DNA from: Mesocentrotus franciscanus
Lineage: Eukaryota; Echinodermata; Echinoidea; Camarodonta; Strongylocentrotidae
Direction: 5' to 3'
NCBI GenBank assembly: GCA_037976565.1
Contig: CP137674.1
Span: forward strand, 10,429,587 to 10,493,586
DNA length: 64,000 nucleotides
Numbering within the stretch: the first letter of the stretch is position 1; every line of letters begins with the position of its first letter. The position numbers and the translations under genes were made by a program. Of the stretch, positions 12,231 to 24,839 are shown piece by piece. The notes beneath the pieces are model-generated. The model was not told the DNA's origin and did no database searches. It saw nothing but the letters and a program-made list of their open reading frames with translations.

Positions 12231-12825
12231 TTAAAGGGACATCCAACCTTGATAGCAAACTTGTCTAGAATAAAGCAGAAAAGTCAGAGAAGCATACCGA
12301 TGAAAGTTTGAATAAAATCGGACACAAAATTAGAAAGATACAAATTGTTTAAAGTTGCAATTACTATAGGTATGGGCTCTTCAAATTGGCTGAATTGATA
12401 ATGTCTGTGATGTAGTGGTGTACAATTTTCCCATTTGCTCCAATACACAAAAAGACTAAAATTTCAACTTTTCATAAATGTATGACTCGGGATGGTCTGT
12501 TATTTTCTTTTTAGAGGACCTGTAATAATGTACTCTCCATGATATATTTCGAGGACTGCCCGAGAGTGAAGGCACTTGGAAGAAAAAGCAGAAAAAAAGT
12601 GATATTTTTGTACGTAACAAACGGGAGAGTAATCCGTCACTACGTCACAATCCACTGACAAAATTTCCGATTTGAGATTCGCACAGCTGTAGTGATCTCA
12701 TATTTCAAACACTCATAACTTTCTTAATATTGGTCCGATTTATTTCAAACTTTCGCCATTCTGTTTCTCTGATTTTTATGCTTTTATTCAAATGAACATA
12801 TTAGAAGGGTTGGATTGCCCTTTAA
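12231..12825. mobile_element. TTAA MITE family 1, complete copy (595 bp)
   Basis: Left end TTAAAGGGACATCCAACCTT and right end AGGGTTGGATTGCCCTTTAA are inverted repeats bounded by TTAA (12231-12234; 12822-12825). The interior shares blocks such as 'gcagaaaagtcagagaag' with 35937-36528, which is nearly the same length. No coding capacity. Confidence 0.85.
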
Positions 12826-13145
12826 AGGTGAAGTCCACCCTGATTATAAGTGGGTTTGAATAAAAAAGCAGAAATAGGAGAGAAACAGGTCAGTGAAAGT
12901 TTGAGCAGAATCTGATTAAAAGAATAATGTCATGAATTTTTGAAGTTGCGATCATTCAAACACGATTTGGCAACTCTGTGACGTATCTTGCGAGCTTCCC
13001 TCCCATTTGCTCTGTACTAAAAATTCAGAAATTTCCATTTTTGCCCTGAAGAAAATTTCCAATCCTACATGCACTCTAAATAAAATTGTTGCAAATATGT
13101 TTTTATACAACCCCTGTATGAAACAAATATATTCCATCATCAATA
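12822..13145. mobile_element. Truncated TTAA MITE abutting the previous one
   Basis: TTAAAGGTGAAGTCCACCCT begins on the same TTAA that ends the 12231 element. The terminus matches 41210 and resembles that at 167. No matching right end was found. Confidence 0.65.
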
Positions 13146-13439
13146 ACTAAGAAAATGAAAGATTATGAAATATACCGGTAAGCATGAGAACAGTTCTCTT
13201 TTCAAGACTGGATGAAACTGGTTAAAAGGGCAAGATAACAAGCGAGTTCCAGCAAAGGATATCTTCTGGATACAATACATTATACATGTTGATATTATTG
13301 TGATTTCTCAAATAAAAAAAGAGAAAATATAAATGTACATGTAATACCTTAGTCACATGGTCAAACTGACTTCAAACCCGTTCCAAACTTACCTAATCTC
13401 AGCCAATAGTGGTCAAGTAACAATTAGTTGGAACTATTT

Positions 13440-13830
13440 TTTACATGGACATGTATCTTGTACTGTACATGTACATCATCTCACTTAATTCATTAACTGC
13501 ACCTACATGTATAATAACAGTAATTGCTTACTACTCATCTATTTTTGATGCACACCTCCTCCATACACTGTCATGTACATGTACATGTACATTAGAATTC
13601 AATGCCTGCCAAGTTTTGCCCATGCCATGGCAATTATAAGTATGGGTGGGGCCGATGGTTTCAGTCACATGCTCATCCATATGTAATGGATGCCTTTACA
13701 CATAGTTTACTTGAGCAAGAATTACACTCACTCCCTCCTCCTTCCTTTATACTGAAGTACATAAGATGAGATCGTTGCCTTGCATAACATGTACATGTAC
13801 ATGTAAATGTACATGTAACTGGGAGTTCCC
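13440..13830. repeat. TGTACA/ACATGT hexamer-rich stretch
   Basis: Several runs of tandem TACATG (for example 13574-13592 and 13790-13816). This self-complementary hexamer is scattered over the whole window. Confidence 0.7.
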
Positions 13831-13935
13831 TCACATTTGCGTAAATGCTGACCATGGCTAGAGTGTGCCTACTGTGTTTTTTTTCTTCAATTAGCTCAGC
13901 TGGCATAGTCACTTCAAGGCACATTTACGGATAAG

Positions 13936-14038
13936 ATGGAGGGAGAGAGAGCGAGAGAGAGCGAGAGAGAGCGAGAAAGAGAGAAGTGGGGAAGAGAGGA
14001 AGAGGGGGGTTGGGGGAAAGAAGAAGACAAGAGTGTGA

Positions 14039-14089
<51 letters not shown>

Positions 14090-14125
14090 GAGAAGAGAGA
14101 AAAAAAGTGTGAGAGACAATTAGCT
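13936..14125. repeat. (GA)n/GAGCGAGA polypurine tract
   Basis: A GAGAGAGC repeat then (GA)n at 14045-14090; purine-only for about 190 bases. Confidence 0.9.
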
Positions 14126-15599
14126 ATTAATCAGTGCAATCCCATACATGTAAATAGTGCTTTTGAGTACATCATCACCTCTAGTTAGCACGGCATAGCA
14201 AAACCCCTTGTCCAATGTATAAACATGTGCACATTTTGTAATAACCCTACATTATCCCCAATCCCTCTTCCTTTTTTCTTCCAATCCAATAGTAGTCCTT
14301 GATGTCCTTGCACATATTGCATTTCCATTCGCCAAGTGCAGGAAGTAGCTCCTTCCGCGCTATTCAAAATAAAAACTACAAAGTCTGGTCAGTGAGTTAC
14401 AATTTTACTTAGTCTGCACAACCTAGCCTACTTTCCAAATTCCAGGTACATGTAGATATACATGTACTGTCAGCGTTTAAAATTCTATTACAACACAATC
14501 GCCACTACTTTAGCATGATCAACCTACATGTACATGTACAGGTAAGGCTATTTCAATAGTCTTGCGAGTCACCTACATGCTTTAGAATATGCGAAAATGA
14601 CAATGAGATATTACGTAATCCGAACACAAACATAATTTCTATTGAATTAACACATTTACTACAACAGGGTATTGAAGTTGCCCCCGAGTTGATTTTTTTT
14701 TTAATAGTTGAGCTCATGTTTTATCAACTCAAACTGTTAGCTGGGGCAAAAACTATGCAATTATGGGCTACTCAAATTAAGTGTCAGTCCTGATGGAGAG
14801 TAGTTTTATATAGGGATGCAATAGGCTATATTCCAGAGTGCATCACTTGTATGAATCACAGTATATGACGGACATAACTTTGATTCAGGATAAATGGGGA
14901 GATAGATGTACAAGTATGTGGAGGTGTAATGGAATGATTGGTTTCTTTTAGGAGATGTATAGCAGATTATAATCGACCTCAATTGAGATCATGCGCAAAT
15001 CCCCTAAGTGCTAACAGGGAGGAATAACAATGTACATATATGTATATATATATGTACGTGACGAGTGCTAAAAATGGCTTTCACACACACACAAAAAGCT
15101 ATTGATTTGAGAGACAAAGCAATTGATATTGATACACAATCAAGTCCACTTACTAACTAGTACACTCCAAATTCAATTCAAGATATGAGGCACTCCAAAA
15201 GCCATAGATGAATTCATGCTCAGCAGACAGAAAATGCTTTCAGTTGATATGCACCCACACCAAAGATATCATTAGGCTACAATTGCAGGTGAAGCTCCTT
15301 GGTAAATTCTGTTGGCATCCAGGTAAAGTACAAATACTGTATGCACTGAAGCCAGAGAGGCATTAGAATCATATTTATATCCATTTTGATGACATCCATC
15401 AATCTCAAGGCATGAATATTTACTGGAATCTGATAAATTGCCCCCAGAGCATGAAAATGGTGGCAACATACCCTAAATTAGGGCGCAACCCGAAAAAGGG
15501 CACCTCCCCAAAGCAGTTTGCAGAATTAATACCCCGATCTCAGGGGTTATTTTTCTTAATACAAGGTTTGCAGCACATAAGTATGTTTACAACTATTAC

Positions 15600-15860
15600 A
15601 GAGAGAGAGATAGCTATAAATCAGTGCCCTTCTTACTCCACGCCTTTCCAGAGAGCGGCGGGGCTATCCATCTCCCGGACAGAATATTTCTCTTGACACG
15701 CTCACCAGCTCTGGAGAAGAAATGGAGCAGCGGGCTCCACCCGGCTTCAGGGCACAGTTCAGTCTGGATTTATTGCAGCACTTTTAATAAAGCGATTCAC
15801 CGGTGGACAGTGACTTGGAACTGTATTTCTAGGAAGCCTGTCAGGATAATTGTCTACTTT
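15600..15860. promoter_or_regulatory. GC-richer non-repetitive block, possible regulatory element
   Basis: Stands out from its AT-rich surroundings by higher GC and absence of repeats, and contains TTTATTGCAGCACTTTTAAT followed by AAAGCGATTCACC. Frames across it look non-coding. Regulatory function is a guess from composition only. Confidence 0.2.
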
Positions 15861-16259
15861 CAAAGCAGAAAAGTAACACCTGAACTGGGGACCGTTTTTT
15901 TTCAGGTATACGCCCCAGTTACATACAGCAACAGCACACAGTCAGGGATATTGCCATAATAAATGCCCAAGGCCAAACACTAATTTCATTAAATACTTAA
16001 CCATATCTTTGTTAATTTAGGGAGACTGTATTAAAAAAAGACCTCGATCCGCTCACAGGGGATCACGAAGCAAAACACCCTTTAAAGTTGCTACTATATT
16101 ATTGTTGCATCCTCCTGATTCCTGTCATTCCTTCTCAACACCCTTCACCATATTATTTTTGAAGAAATGATCTTAAATCACCTATAAATATCCTCTCATT
16201 TACTATCTAGAAACTTTTTCAACTTTGTCTCTAAATTCCCATTTTTTCAAATTATTTTG

Positions 16260-16364
16260 TCCTTCTTCTTTCTTTCTTTCCTTCTTTCTCTCAAAATTAC
16301 AGTCTCCCTCTATTTCTCTCTCTTTCTTCATGTTTCACCCCACCCGTCTTTGAAAGTCTCTCTC

Positions 16365-16400
<36 letters not shown>

Positions 16401-16550
16401 ACATACTCCCATTCTCTCTTTTTCTCCTTTCTTTCTTCCCTCTCCCACTTCTTTCTAGCTTTCTCTCACCCCCCCCTCTCTCTCTTTCTCTCTTTCTATC
16501 TTTCTCTCTTTCCCTCTCTCTCTCTCTCCCTTTGTCTCTTCCTCTAGCCC
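16260..16550. repeat. (CT)n/(TTTC)n pyrimidine tract
   Basis: About 290 bases almost free of purines, with (CT)n cores at 16357-16400 and 16502-16530. Confidence 0.95.
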
Positions 16551-16569
16551 ACTTACAAGAGCTCTAAAT

Positions 16570-16650
16570 GAAAAGACAGGCAAGCCGAGTCACTGGGTGA
16601 GAACTGGAGGCAAGCGCAGTCAAAAAGTGAGAACTCGAGGCAATCACAAT
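16570..16650. repeat. Short tandem repeat, about 31-bp unit
   Basis: AGGCAAGCCGAGTCACTGGG, AGGCAAGCGCAGTCAAAAAG and AGGCAATCACAATCATAAAT follow one another, with 'gtgagaact' shared by the first two. Confidence 0.6.
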
Positions 16651-17028
16651 CATAAATAAGATCAATATCTGAAACACTTGTAATTTTCCTGGAAAATTGT
16701 AAACTGTTTATGCTTTGAGTCCATTTCCCCTCTGGCATATTAAAACCAGTAATTTCAGTGATGACATATTTGTATCGAATGAATAGAAAATGGATGCAAA
16801 GACCCCGTTCGAGGTTACACCCCATTGTGAAAAATGGTTCCAGGTAACAATAGGTTAAAATGAAAAATTGAAATGAGGCTGGCAAGTTTTCTACTTCAGT
16901 GCATACAGAAATTAATTTCAACTTCATCACAAAAGAGTCAATGAACAATTATCCTAGTCTTCCTCTTTATTCAGTACCAAGTCTCCTTTGGTAAGAAGTT
17001 AAAGAACAGACACAGTTGTGTTTGCACT

Positions 17029-17526
17029 TAAAGGTAACGTAAAGTTTTGGGAAATTTTGAAAATTGGATGGATAGTACGGTAATTCTTTAAAGTGTTGAT
17101 ATATTTGGATGCCCCTGTGGATGTATTGTCAGCACTAGAAAATTTAGCCCCTAAAACACTTCTGCTTTCGAGAAATTGAATAATAAAAAATTTACCGGTG
17201 CTCCCGGTAAATTTCAAATAGCGCCTAAGGCCATTCCATGGTAGCTGCGACCATGAAAATCTCAGAATATGCAGTTCTGATATATAATTTCCAAACGGGA
17301 ATAGCAAATCGGTCGATAGAAAAATTGTTTTAAAGCTAAAGTAATATCAGTCTTGAGAGGGAGCTATACAACATAAAGAGTTTATTATTTACAATTTCAT
17401 CACTTTAGACTCGATTTCAACCGCTACAATGATCATTGAATATTGTAAAATCGCATATATGCTTCCAATATGTTCATTTGAACTAAATTCATGACCCCAT
17501 ACCAAAACTGTGTATTACCCTTTTAA
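17029..17526. mobile_element. TTAA-flanked MITE (498 bp), another family
   Basis: Left TTAAAGGTAACGTAAAGTTT (17029) and right ACTGTGTATTACCCTTTTAA (to 17526) are imperfect inverted repeats bounded by TTAA. No transposase frame. Confidence 0.55.
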
Positions 17527-17827
17527 TGTAGGCTACAGTTGTAGCTTTTGGAAAAACAAGCTCTCGAACTTGATTTTCTGAAATTTCTAGTTAATATACA
17601 TTGTACTTTATGCATACAATGTACTAGCAATGCTATTGCAATTTTTTATCACAAGATGAGTTTTACCAACTTCCTAGGAATGTTCTCAACATATGAAATG
17701 TAGATTAGCAGCTAGTGGGGATAATATCCGACTGGACTACAGATGAATTTTAGAAATATACATGTTGGCCTTTACAGATATATTATTATTGGTTGCTACA
17801 TGTAGATGAAACAGCAGCTTAGAATTG

Positions 17828-18527
17828 CTAGTATCTTGCTTTTTATCAACAAATAATTAAGGAAATGTACTATTTTTTCTAGGGGGTACTGAAACAAAAA
17901 AGGGGCATGAATTTGATATTTTCTCTTGTACATGTACATGCATGAAACTGAAAGAGCCTTTAAAGTGACTCGGTAACATTGTTGAAAGTTGATAAAAAAA
18001 ACTGCGTAATTTTTGTATGTAATGTTACTTATTATATTCCTTCTACTGTATTAACCCTTTAACATGCAAAAAATCTTGAGAAAATTCTCAAACTACAAAG
18101 ATATTCATGGTTTTCTTTGAAGGCGTCACTGTGCGACACCCTCTAACAGTAAATTCTCCCAACCATTTTTCAATTTTCCCAACCGTTTTTTCCATGAAAA
18201 TAAGACATAAGACAGGCTTTAAAAAATCTTTCAACACTTAAATGCCTGGAATGGTATATAGAGCCAATTCATTGCTTCATGACGATTTACATTCACCTAC
18301 AGTGTACTTAAATTCTAATAATATAGTTGGGAGAATTAAGGAATCGATCAGATCAGTTTTTCCCAATTGTTATCATTAATAATGGTCGGTTTTCACTCAA
18401 ACTTTCAGATTATCTTTAATTGTACATCTACATATAGCATTGAAGTCACTACCTTAGCACCATATTCTCTCATCTGAACAACGTTACCAAGTCCCTTTAA
18501 ACTAGAGTCAAATAAAACTGATTTGAC

Positions 18528-18560
<33 letters not shown>

Positions 18561-18765
18561 ATACTCCCATTTTCTCACTTTCTCCTTTCTCCCCTCTCCC
18601 CCTCCTCCTAGTATCTTGCTTTTTATCAACAAATAATGAAGGAAATATTTTTTTCTTGGGAGGGGGTACCAAAAACAGGGGAAGGCATGAATTTTCTCTC
18701 GTACATGTATGAAACTGAAAGGGCCTTTAAACTAGAGTCAAATAAAACTCTGATTTGACCTCATA
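17828..18765. repeat. Tandem duplication: one copy filled by a MITE, one empty
   Basis: CTAGTATCTTGCTTTTTATC occurs at 17828 and 18608. Both copies run through 'gggggtac', 'aaaggggcatgaatt'-like sequence and 'atgaaactgaaag' to CCTTTAAACTAGAGTC. In copy A that join is interrupted by the element at 17960-18500; in copy B (TTAA at 18727-18730) it is continuous. A CT microsatellite (18528-18607) separates the copies. Confidence 0.9.
17960..18500. mobile_element. TTAA MITE family 2, complete copy (541 bp)
   Basis: Ends TTAAAGTGACTCGGTAACAT and GTTACCAAGTCCCTTTAA are inverted repeats. TTAA flanks both sides (17960-17963; 18497-18500), and the uninterrupted duplicate at 18727 has one TTAA, confirming a TTAA target-site duplication. 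Confidence 0.92.
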
Positions 18766-19046
18766 TGCACTAGCACGCAGATGGGCACGAGAACCCATGT
18801 GGTTTTTGATGTTCATAATTAGTCTGTTATTCATCCAATTTTGACCTCCAGATATTCATCACAAGCACGAACTTCTTTGTGCTACTGCTGACGAGTTAAA
18901 AATATGCAGTGCCTACACCAATAGAAAATTACATACAAGGACATGTACAAGGTAGGTTCGATGTACCATTCTAATAATAGGACCATGTGCATTTAGGGCA
19001 GTGTAAAAGATAATTTTCTATTTGCGGGAGTCCTAATAGGATATGG

Positions 19047-19413
19047 GGAGTGTTTCACAAAGATCCTAAGTTGAAGAAAAAAAAAAAGAAGAAAAAAAAA
19101 AAGAAGAAAAAAAATGCTTAGTTGAACTTATCTCTATATAAAGTTGGACTTAACAATTATGGAAAGCTGTTAGCATCTTTGAAAATATTTTGTAAAAGTT
19201 ATTTTAAAAGGCATAAAATGTTGATTTAAATTATTCATGTTTTCTATTATCAAGGAGATTTCACGTTCTTGATGTGGAGTTTATGAAAAGTCTAAAATAC
19301 TTGAATTTTTGCTTTTGAATATATTTTATTTTAAGGCTACAAATGGCTCTCTATAATGTTTAAGTCCAACTTAGAGTTAAGTTTGACTTAGAATCTTTGT
19401 GAAACACCCACAT
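19047..19413. mobile_element. Short inverted-repeat element, GTGTTTCACAAAGAT termini
   Basis: GGAGTGTTTCACAAAGATCC (19047) mirrors CTTTGTGAAACACCC (about 19395-19410), with secondary symmetry 'ctaagttg'/'caactta'. An A-rich insertion (19077-19115) lies inside. No ORF. Confidence 0.7.
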
Positions 19414-20680
19414 GGTGTTGTACAAGTTAAATTTTCTCACATTGATATTAAAGTATTACATAATTTTTTTACCAGAGCTCCTTTTCAATTTACTGGCACA
19501 CTTTAATAATTGGGGTCTACATAAACACAACTATAATAGGGCTATCAATCAAGATTTATACATTAGGAAAATGCAGCAGTAGTTCGTTTATCTTTTGTCT
19601 AGCAACATCATGAGAAATCGAATGAGTAAAGATTAAAACACAGTGTAATCTTTAGGAAAAGTAGCGCTGATTCAGTACAAGAAATATGTAAAATGTAATG
19701 CAAGCCCTTTATCAAATAAGAATAAAAAACAAAAGAACATATTAATTTGGGGCACTAAGCAATACTATAACAATATTCGCTTGGGTTAGTAATTTTAATG
19801 AGTAATTTTATCTGGTTACCGTATATTTCGGATACAGACTTTGTGTTTCTGTTTCTATCAGTCATTTCTGTGCTGGTCATTTTCTGCATAACTGAGCACT
19901 GTGTAGGCCTACAGGTGTACATGTAACATGTATATGTTTATTTGGTAGGACCCCCAAAAAAAAAAAAGCATGGGCACAAAATATCACTTTCATCCACTGT
20001 CTTCTCTGGCAGGGCCTCGTTTTCTTTTAGAAGCAATAAAACACAGAAACTGAAAGCGCATATTTGCCATTCACCATCCCAGATTCATATTTCTATCCTA
20101 CATCTGATAGGAGCACCATCCCTGATCGTCGTTCAGGAATGAGAAAGTTATGCCAACCCATGTCCATGCTGCACCTCTAACTACGCACAGGACATGGAAA
20201 CGCATGCACGGGGCTGATTTGAAATGCAGTGTCATGTGTATGGGCAGTGGAGGAAGAAAGCGATTAGTTGATTCAGAGAATATCACAGCTCAGATGTTGG
20301 CAGTGATTAAACCACTTTTAGATGTCCTATTTCCTATAAATTTTGCTCTCAGCTACATGTACCAATAAATATTTCAAAAAAGAATACCGGTAGACACAGG
20401 TTGAAATGACAGGTAGCCTACAAAGTTGTGTGTACACTGTGCAGGGTGTATGACTGTATGTTTACCTGAATGGTTTTCAACCTCAGGGGCTAAAATAAAA
20501 TCTGCATGTAGTCGTACATGTAGACCCATCAAGTGTACAAAAACTGTTGCAAATCTGTTGTTTCAATGAAATCTTTATAATACTGAAAGAAAAAAGAATG
20601 AACAAAAACAAACAGACAGAAAGGGGCACATGTAAAGTACAGCTGTATATCCACCTTACAAATTTTCAGCGAAAATTAGA
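19414..20680. other. Intergenic stretch, no gene seen
   Basis: AT-rich; contains one solitary CCGTATATTTCGGAT motif at 19819 similar to TA-element termini, and scattered TGTACATGTA motifs. Confidence 0.3.
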
Positions 20681-20683
20681 ATA

Positions 20684-21329
20684 CCGTATTTGCCGGCGTA
20701 AAGGCCGCAGTATTTTCGGAAGAGAAAATATCAAAAAGTCTGGGTGCGGCCAATGCACAACAACTAAAAATTCAGCGATCAAACAGCACGTATTCGTGCA
20801 TATGGGACTACAATGACTATACTACTATGGTACAGGACATTTCCACACAACTTACCAACTATTTTATGTTGCATTGTTGACATGAAGACGAAAATAAACT
20901 TCATAAAACAACATCTACCGATAGATCTAGATCTAAGTTCGTGCCAATGCATCGCTAAAAAGTAAAAGAAGGGACCATTACGGAGCTGCCGCGAAACGCA
21001 ACTGCGCATCCAGCCGAAGTCGCACCAAGTCTATTTTCTTCGTATCCATTTCATGCAATTTCGCATTACACCGTACATTGTGCCTGCGATACAGTACTAG
21101 CTTCAAAATCAATGAAGATTTGCTAAGTGAATACAATCATTTTTGAGGTAAACTTAGTTTTTTCCTGTAAATTTTATAAGAATATTGATGAATTTGGTAT
21201 CAGTTTGTAGAACAAAATAAGTGTTCTAAAAGAAAATTACGATTATTTTGTTTGGTCCGTTTTTTTCCTTTGGTCAAAGTTGGGGGTGCGGCCTATGCGG
21301 CGCTGCGGCCTTATCGCCGGCAAATACGG
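20684..21329. mobile_element. TA-flanked MITE (646 bp), CCGTATTTGCCGGCG termini
   Basis: CCGTATTTGCCGGCGTAAAG at the left and a CGCCGGCAAATACGG right end form inverted repeats, each flanked by TA (20682-20683; 21330-21331). Interior AT-rich, no transposase. TA target and CCG terminus suggest a mariner/pogo-like mobiliser; superfamily is inference. Confidence 0.85.
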
Positions 21330-21959
21330 TAATATGATTTGTAGACCTATTTGAACAACAAAACAAAAAAAATTATAGGCTCTATATCCTTAGGTTCTAG
21401 ATATTAATCACTTTTGTTAATATGTAGAATATAAAAAATTGAAGGTCTAAATGACAATGAGGCTTGAACATTTCCATGAATTTGACAAGGGTTTGTACAT
21501 TTGCAAAAGAAATATCATGACTTATGCCTAATCATGATAATGAAACAAATGTCACTTACACCTGTACACACATGTACATGTATGTGAAACAAAGTCCAAG
21601 GGAAATACTCAAAATGCTTGTACAAGTAACTTCCTCTTGTTTTAAAACCATACAAGAGCATTTAAAGGATATTATACTTGTACACATACAATGTATATAC
21701 AATGTACAGTGTATATATAGATCAAGGGAGGGTTAATGTACTTTTTTTTTACAATCACTCACGTTCATTTCCCTAAACTTTATTTCAACATGATCAGAAA
21801 TCTGGATGATTCCACCTGAAATCTATATGAGTAATGCTTTTTTATTTTTGTCCCTTTTGTGAAACTGAAAGTACCCCTTACAATGAAATATACCCATGCT
21901 GAGCATTTGTAAATTACACATACTTCTAATTATGTTATTGCAAAAGTATGCAAATAAAA

Positions 21960-23320
21960 TACACTTTAGGTGTCATGGATCCTAGTATTCATTTACATTG
22001 TACATGTACATGTACCATTTAAGCTTTGTTCAGATATGCCACGGTTAACCGCTACAGTTTTTTATGACGTAAAGTGTATATACGCTTCACATTTCTGTAT
22101 CTGTATAACCAGGGCTCCACACTAACTTTTTGTGTAGGGGGTGTAATGGGTGCCTAATTCTAAGTCTTGACCCCCAACAAAACAACAAAAAAAATGGAAA
22201 AAATGGAGAAAAAAAATGGAGAAAAAAAATGGGGAAAAAATGGAAAAAAATGGAAAAAAATGAAAAAAATGAAAAAAATGAAGACAAAAATGAAAATAAT
22301 GAAAATAATGAAATTGAAAAATGAAGGGAAAAAAAGAAATGTGTACATACAGCCCCCCCCCACCTCCTACCACAAACGTGTAAGTGGAGCTTTAATTATG
22401 GACAAGCAAAGCATACATGTACAGTACATACATGTACTTTTCTTTACTGTACTGTTCTTCTATTTAAATTAAAGGGCCTACACTTTAAAAAAAAAGTGAT
22501 GGTTGGATGACAAATGAACAATATACATGTACATGTATTTTGCCATGTGAAGCATTGCAATGGAACAGTCCAACCTTCATTAATAGTAATTAGCTAACTA
22601 GACTATACTAGAGGATTTAGAAATAAGGGTCTACTCTATACCACAAGAGCTGAAGGATAAACATGGCATTGTTGATCAAATTCATTCAAGGTCTGATGTG
22701 TCTTTATGTATGCATGAATGATTTCAAAAGAACCATAAGCAGGTAAACACATACATGTATTGTGTAAGGTAGATGGGTACACTGTATGTACAGTAGGCAT
22801 GTACACTGTACATGTTGCACATATATACTACTGTAGCATGTACAGGTACATGTACATGTACAAGTACCCTGTAGGTCCCTACAATACATGTACATGGTAC
22901 ATGGGACAAAGTGTTACAGTGTAAGAAAGACATTTTACAGGACAATTTGCAAATATGCATACAATTATATTTATAATTACTGTAGGTCTACATGCATACA
23001 AAGCTCGTGGGAAAAACTTACCCTAAAATTGATATAAAATGTATGATAGTATAACATGCAAGTCCATGACCATGTACAGCTGTACATGTACATGTACTGT
23101 GAATGTCAATAAAGAGTTTCTAAAGGATAACAAAATGTCTTGACTTTATAAATGTGGGCACTAGTTTGCCAAATTAAATTTAAAAGTTTTATTTAAGGTT
23201 TCTGGCAATGTATTTGCAAAAAATGAAGGAGATAAACATTTTACATGTATATTGGAGTATTGGACACAAGTAAAACTTCCCAATTCAAAGAGATCACATA
23301 CAGTACATGTACATGTACAC
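21960..23320. repeat. Region dense in tandem TACATG hexamers
   Basis: Clusters of TGTACATGTACA at about 22000, 22425, 22508, 22845, 22890, 23080 and 23305. An A-rich (AAAAATGG)n stretch lies at 22190-22335. No gene seen. Confidence 0.7.
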
Positions 23321-23329
23321 ACAAAAAAA

Positions 23330-24540
23330 CAGAATACAATGTAATTGACACATTTTCAGAAATCCGCGAAACTACAGGATTACAAACACTTAACATACAG
23401 AGTAGGCCTGCTACAGGGAATAAAACAATTCCTTGAAATTCAATGAGTTAAATACTGTAGCTCTAAATGTTCATTACACATGTAACTGATCTTAGCTCTA
23501 TAATTGTAAAATTTAACCCCTTCTTTGAAACTTGCAAAAACTGGGAATGTTAAATAAGAACTATAAAGGAAAACAATTTTAAGAAAAATATATCACATTT
23601 TATATGACAAGATCAGTTTGCAAAGAGCAATATATCTGACAGCTTTGAAATAGGGCCATAATTAAAACTGAAAAATAATCCAAACTAAAAAAACAATTCC
23701 CAGTAAATTGTCCAAAAAATAGTTATCAATATCATATTCATCTTAAGGATAAATGATTGGGGGCATGTATTTAAAAAAAAGGGAAAATAGCACTCGTGTA
23801 CTTTTATCTGACAGCTACGAATTGGGAACATAACTTATAAATGACACCCTCCACTTTTCCACAAATCTACTTAAAATATATAGATAATTGAAGACAATTT
23901 TCCACTTCAGGATAATATATTGCAGGAATTTTAAGAAGACAGAAATGGAGGTCACCAAGGTGACAATATTGGAGATTGCTTTCAGCTATGGCCATATATT
24001 ATGACCTTCTCCATTTTCATAAAAGTGACAACAAAGGCAAAATAGAAATAACATCACAACTGCATTTTCTGAGAAGTTTTTGACAATGTCCTTAAATTTA
24101 GAAATCGGCTTTTGGGATAACAATATGTCCTTAAACAAATGTACCTGTACATGTGCATTGCGTACAAGTACAACCACCTTCATTGCAACCCCCCTTTAAA
24201 AAAGGCACTCATACTGTACATGTCTACGATTGAATTCAAACTTTATATACGTGTATAAAAATGGACATCACACAAACAGCTTTTGAGCTTTATGATTTTC
24301 ATATCCTGATGCTGACATTTTTCCGCAGGCATTTACACCATGTACAGTAAGTTAAAAAATGTACCGGTAATTTCACTTTTGTGTGTTTCATTTCATGTTT
24401 GTCGATGTTGTTTTCTTTATTATGTCTCAGTACGACACATAATCATGAGATGATAAAATACTGAAAATTGTGCAGTAACACTCAACAACAAGAAAAAGGG
24501 GAAAATAAACAGTGTAGAAGATCTCTGTGTAAGGGTACTG
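23330..24540. other. Intergenic stretch, no gene seen
   Basis: AT-rich sequence. 'GAGGTCACCAAGGTGAC' at 23948 is a small palindrome-like motif; no protein-like frame. Confidence 0.3.
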
Positions 24541-24600
24541 TACAGTACAGTTTGAAAGCTCTGAAATATGTTCCACAACTGGCTGCTCCGGGGAGCAGAA

Positions 24601-24638
24601 AGGTCAAATTGGAGGTCAAACTCCGAAGACATTGACCT
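24601..24638. promoter_or_regulatory. Cluster of three nuclear-receptor half-sites
   Basis: AGGTCA at 24601-24606 and 24613-24618 form a direct repeat spaced by 6, and TGACCT follows at 24633-24638, inside a GC-richer, non-repetitive block (24560-24840). AGGTCA is the consensus half-site of many nuclear receptors; function here is inference. Confidence 0.3.
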
Positions 24639-24839
24639 CCGGAGACTGGGGGCTCTTGCATTCCTTGGCCGACCTCAATTGAAAGGAACCTAAGGCACAG
24701 ACATCACGACCATGCCAATAACACACATGATCTTCATTGGATCCACGGCTGAAGAATCTGAACTCTGAGTGGGTCTACATGACATATATGCGCAATGTCA
24801 AATGTTCCATTCTCAGGAGTAAATCAAGCTAATTCATCT

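Noticed and set aside
15412..15959. Two overlapping ORFs of 94 and 111 codons
   Set aside because: Composition not protein-like, no recognisable motif; better read as a non-coding GC-richer block.
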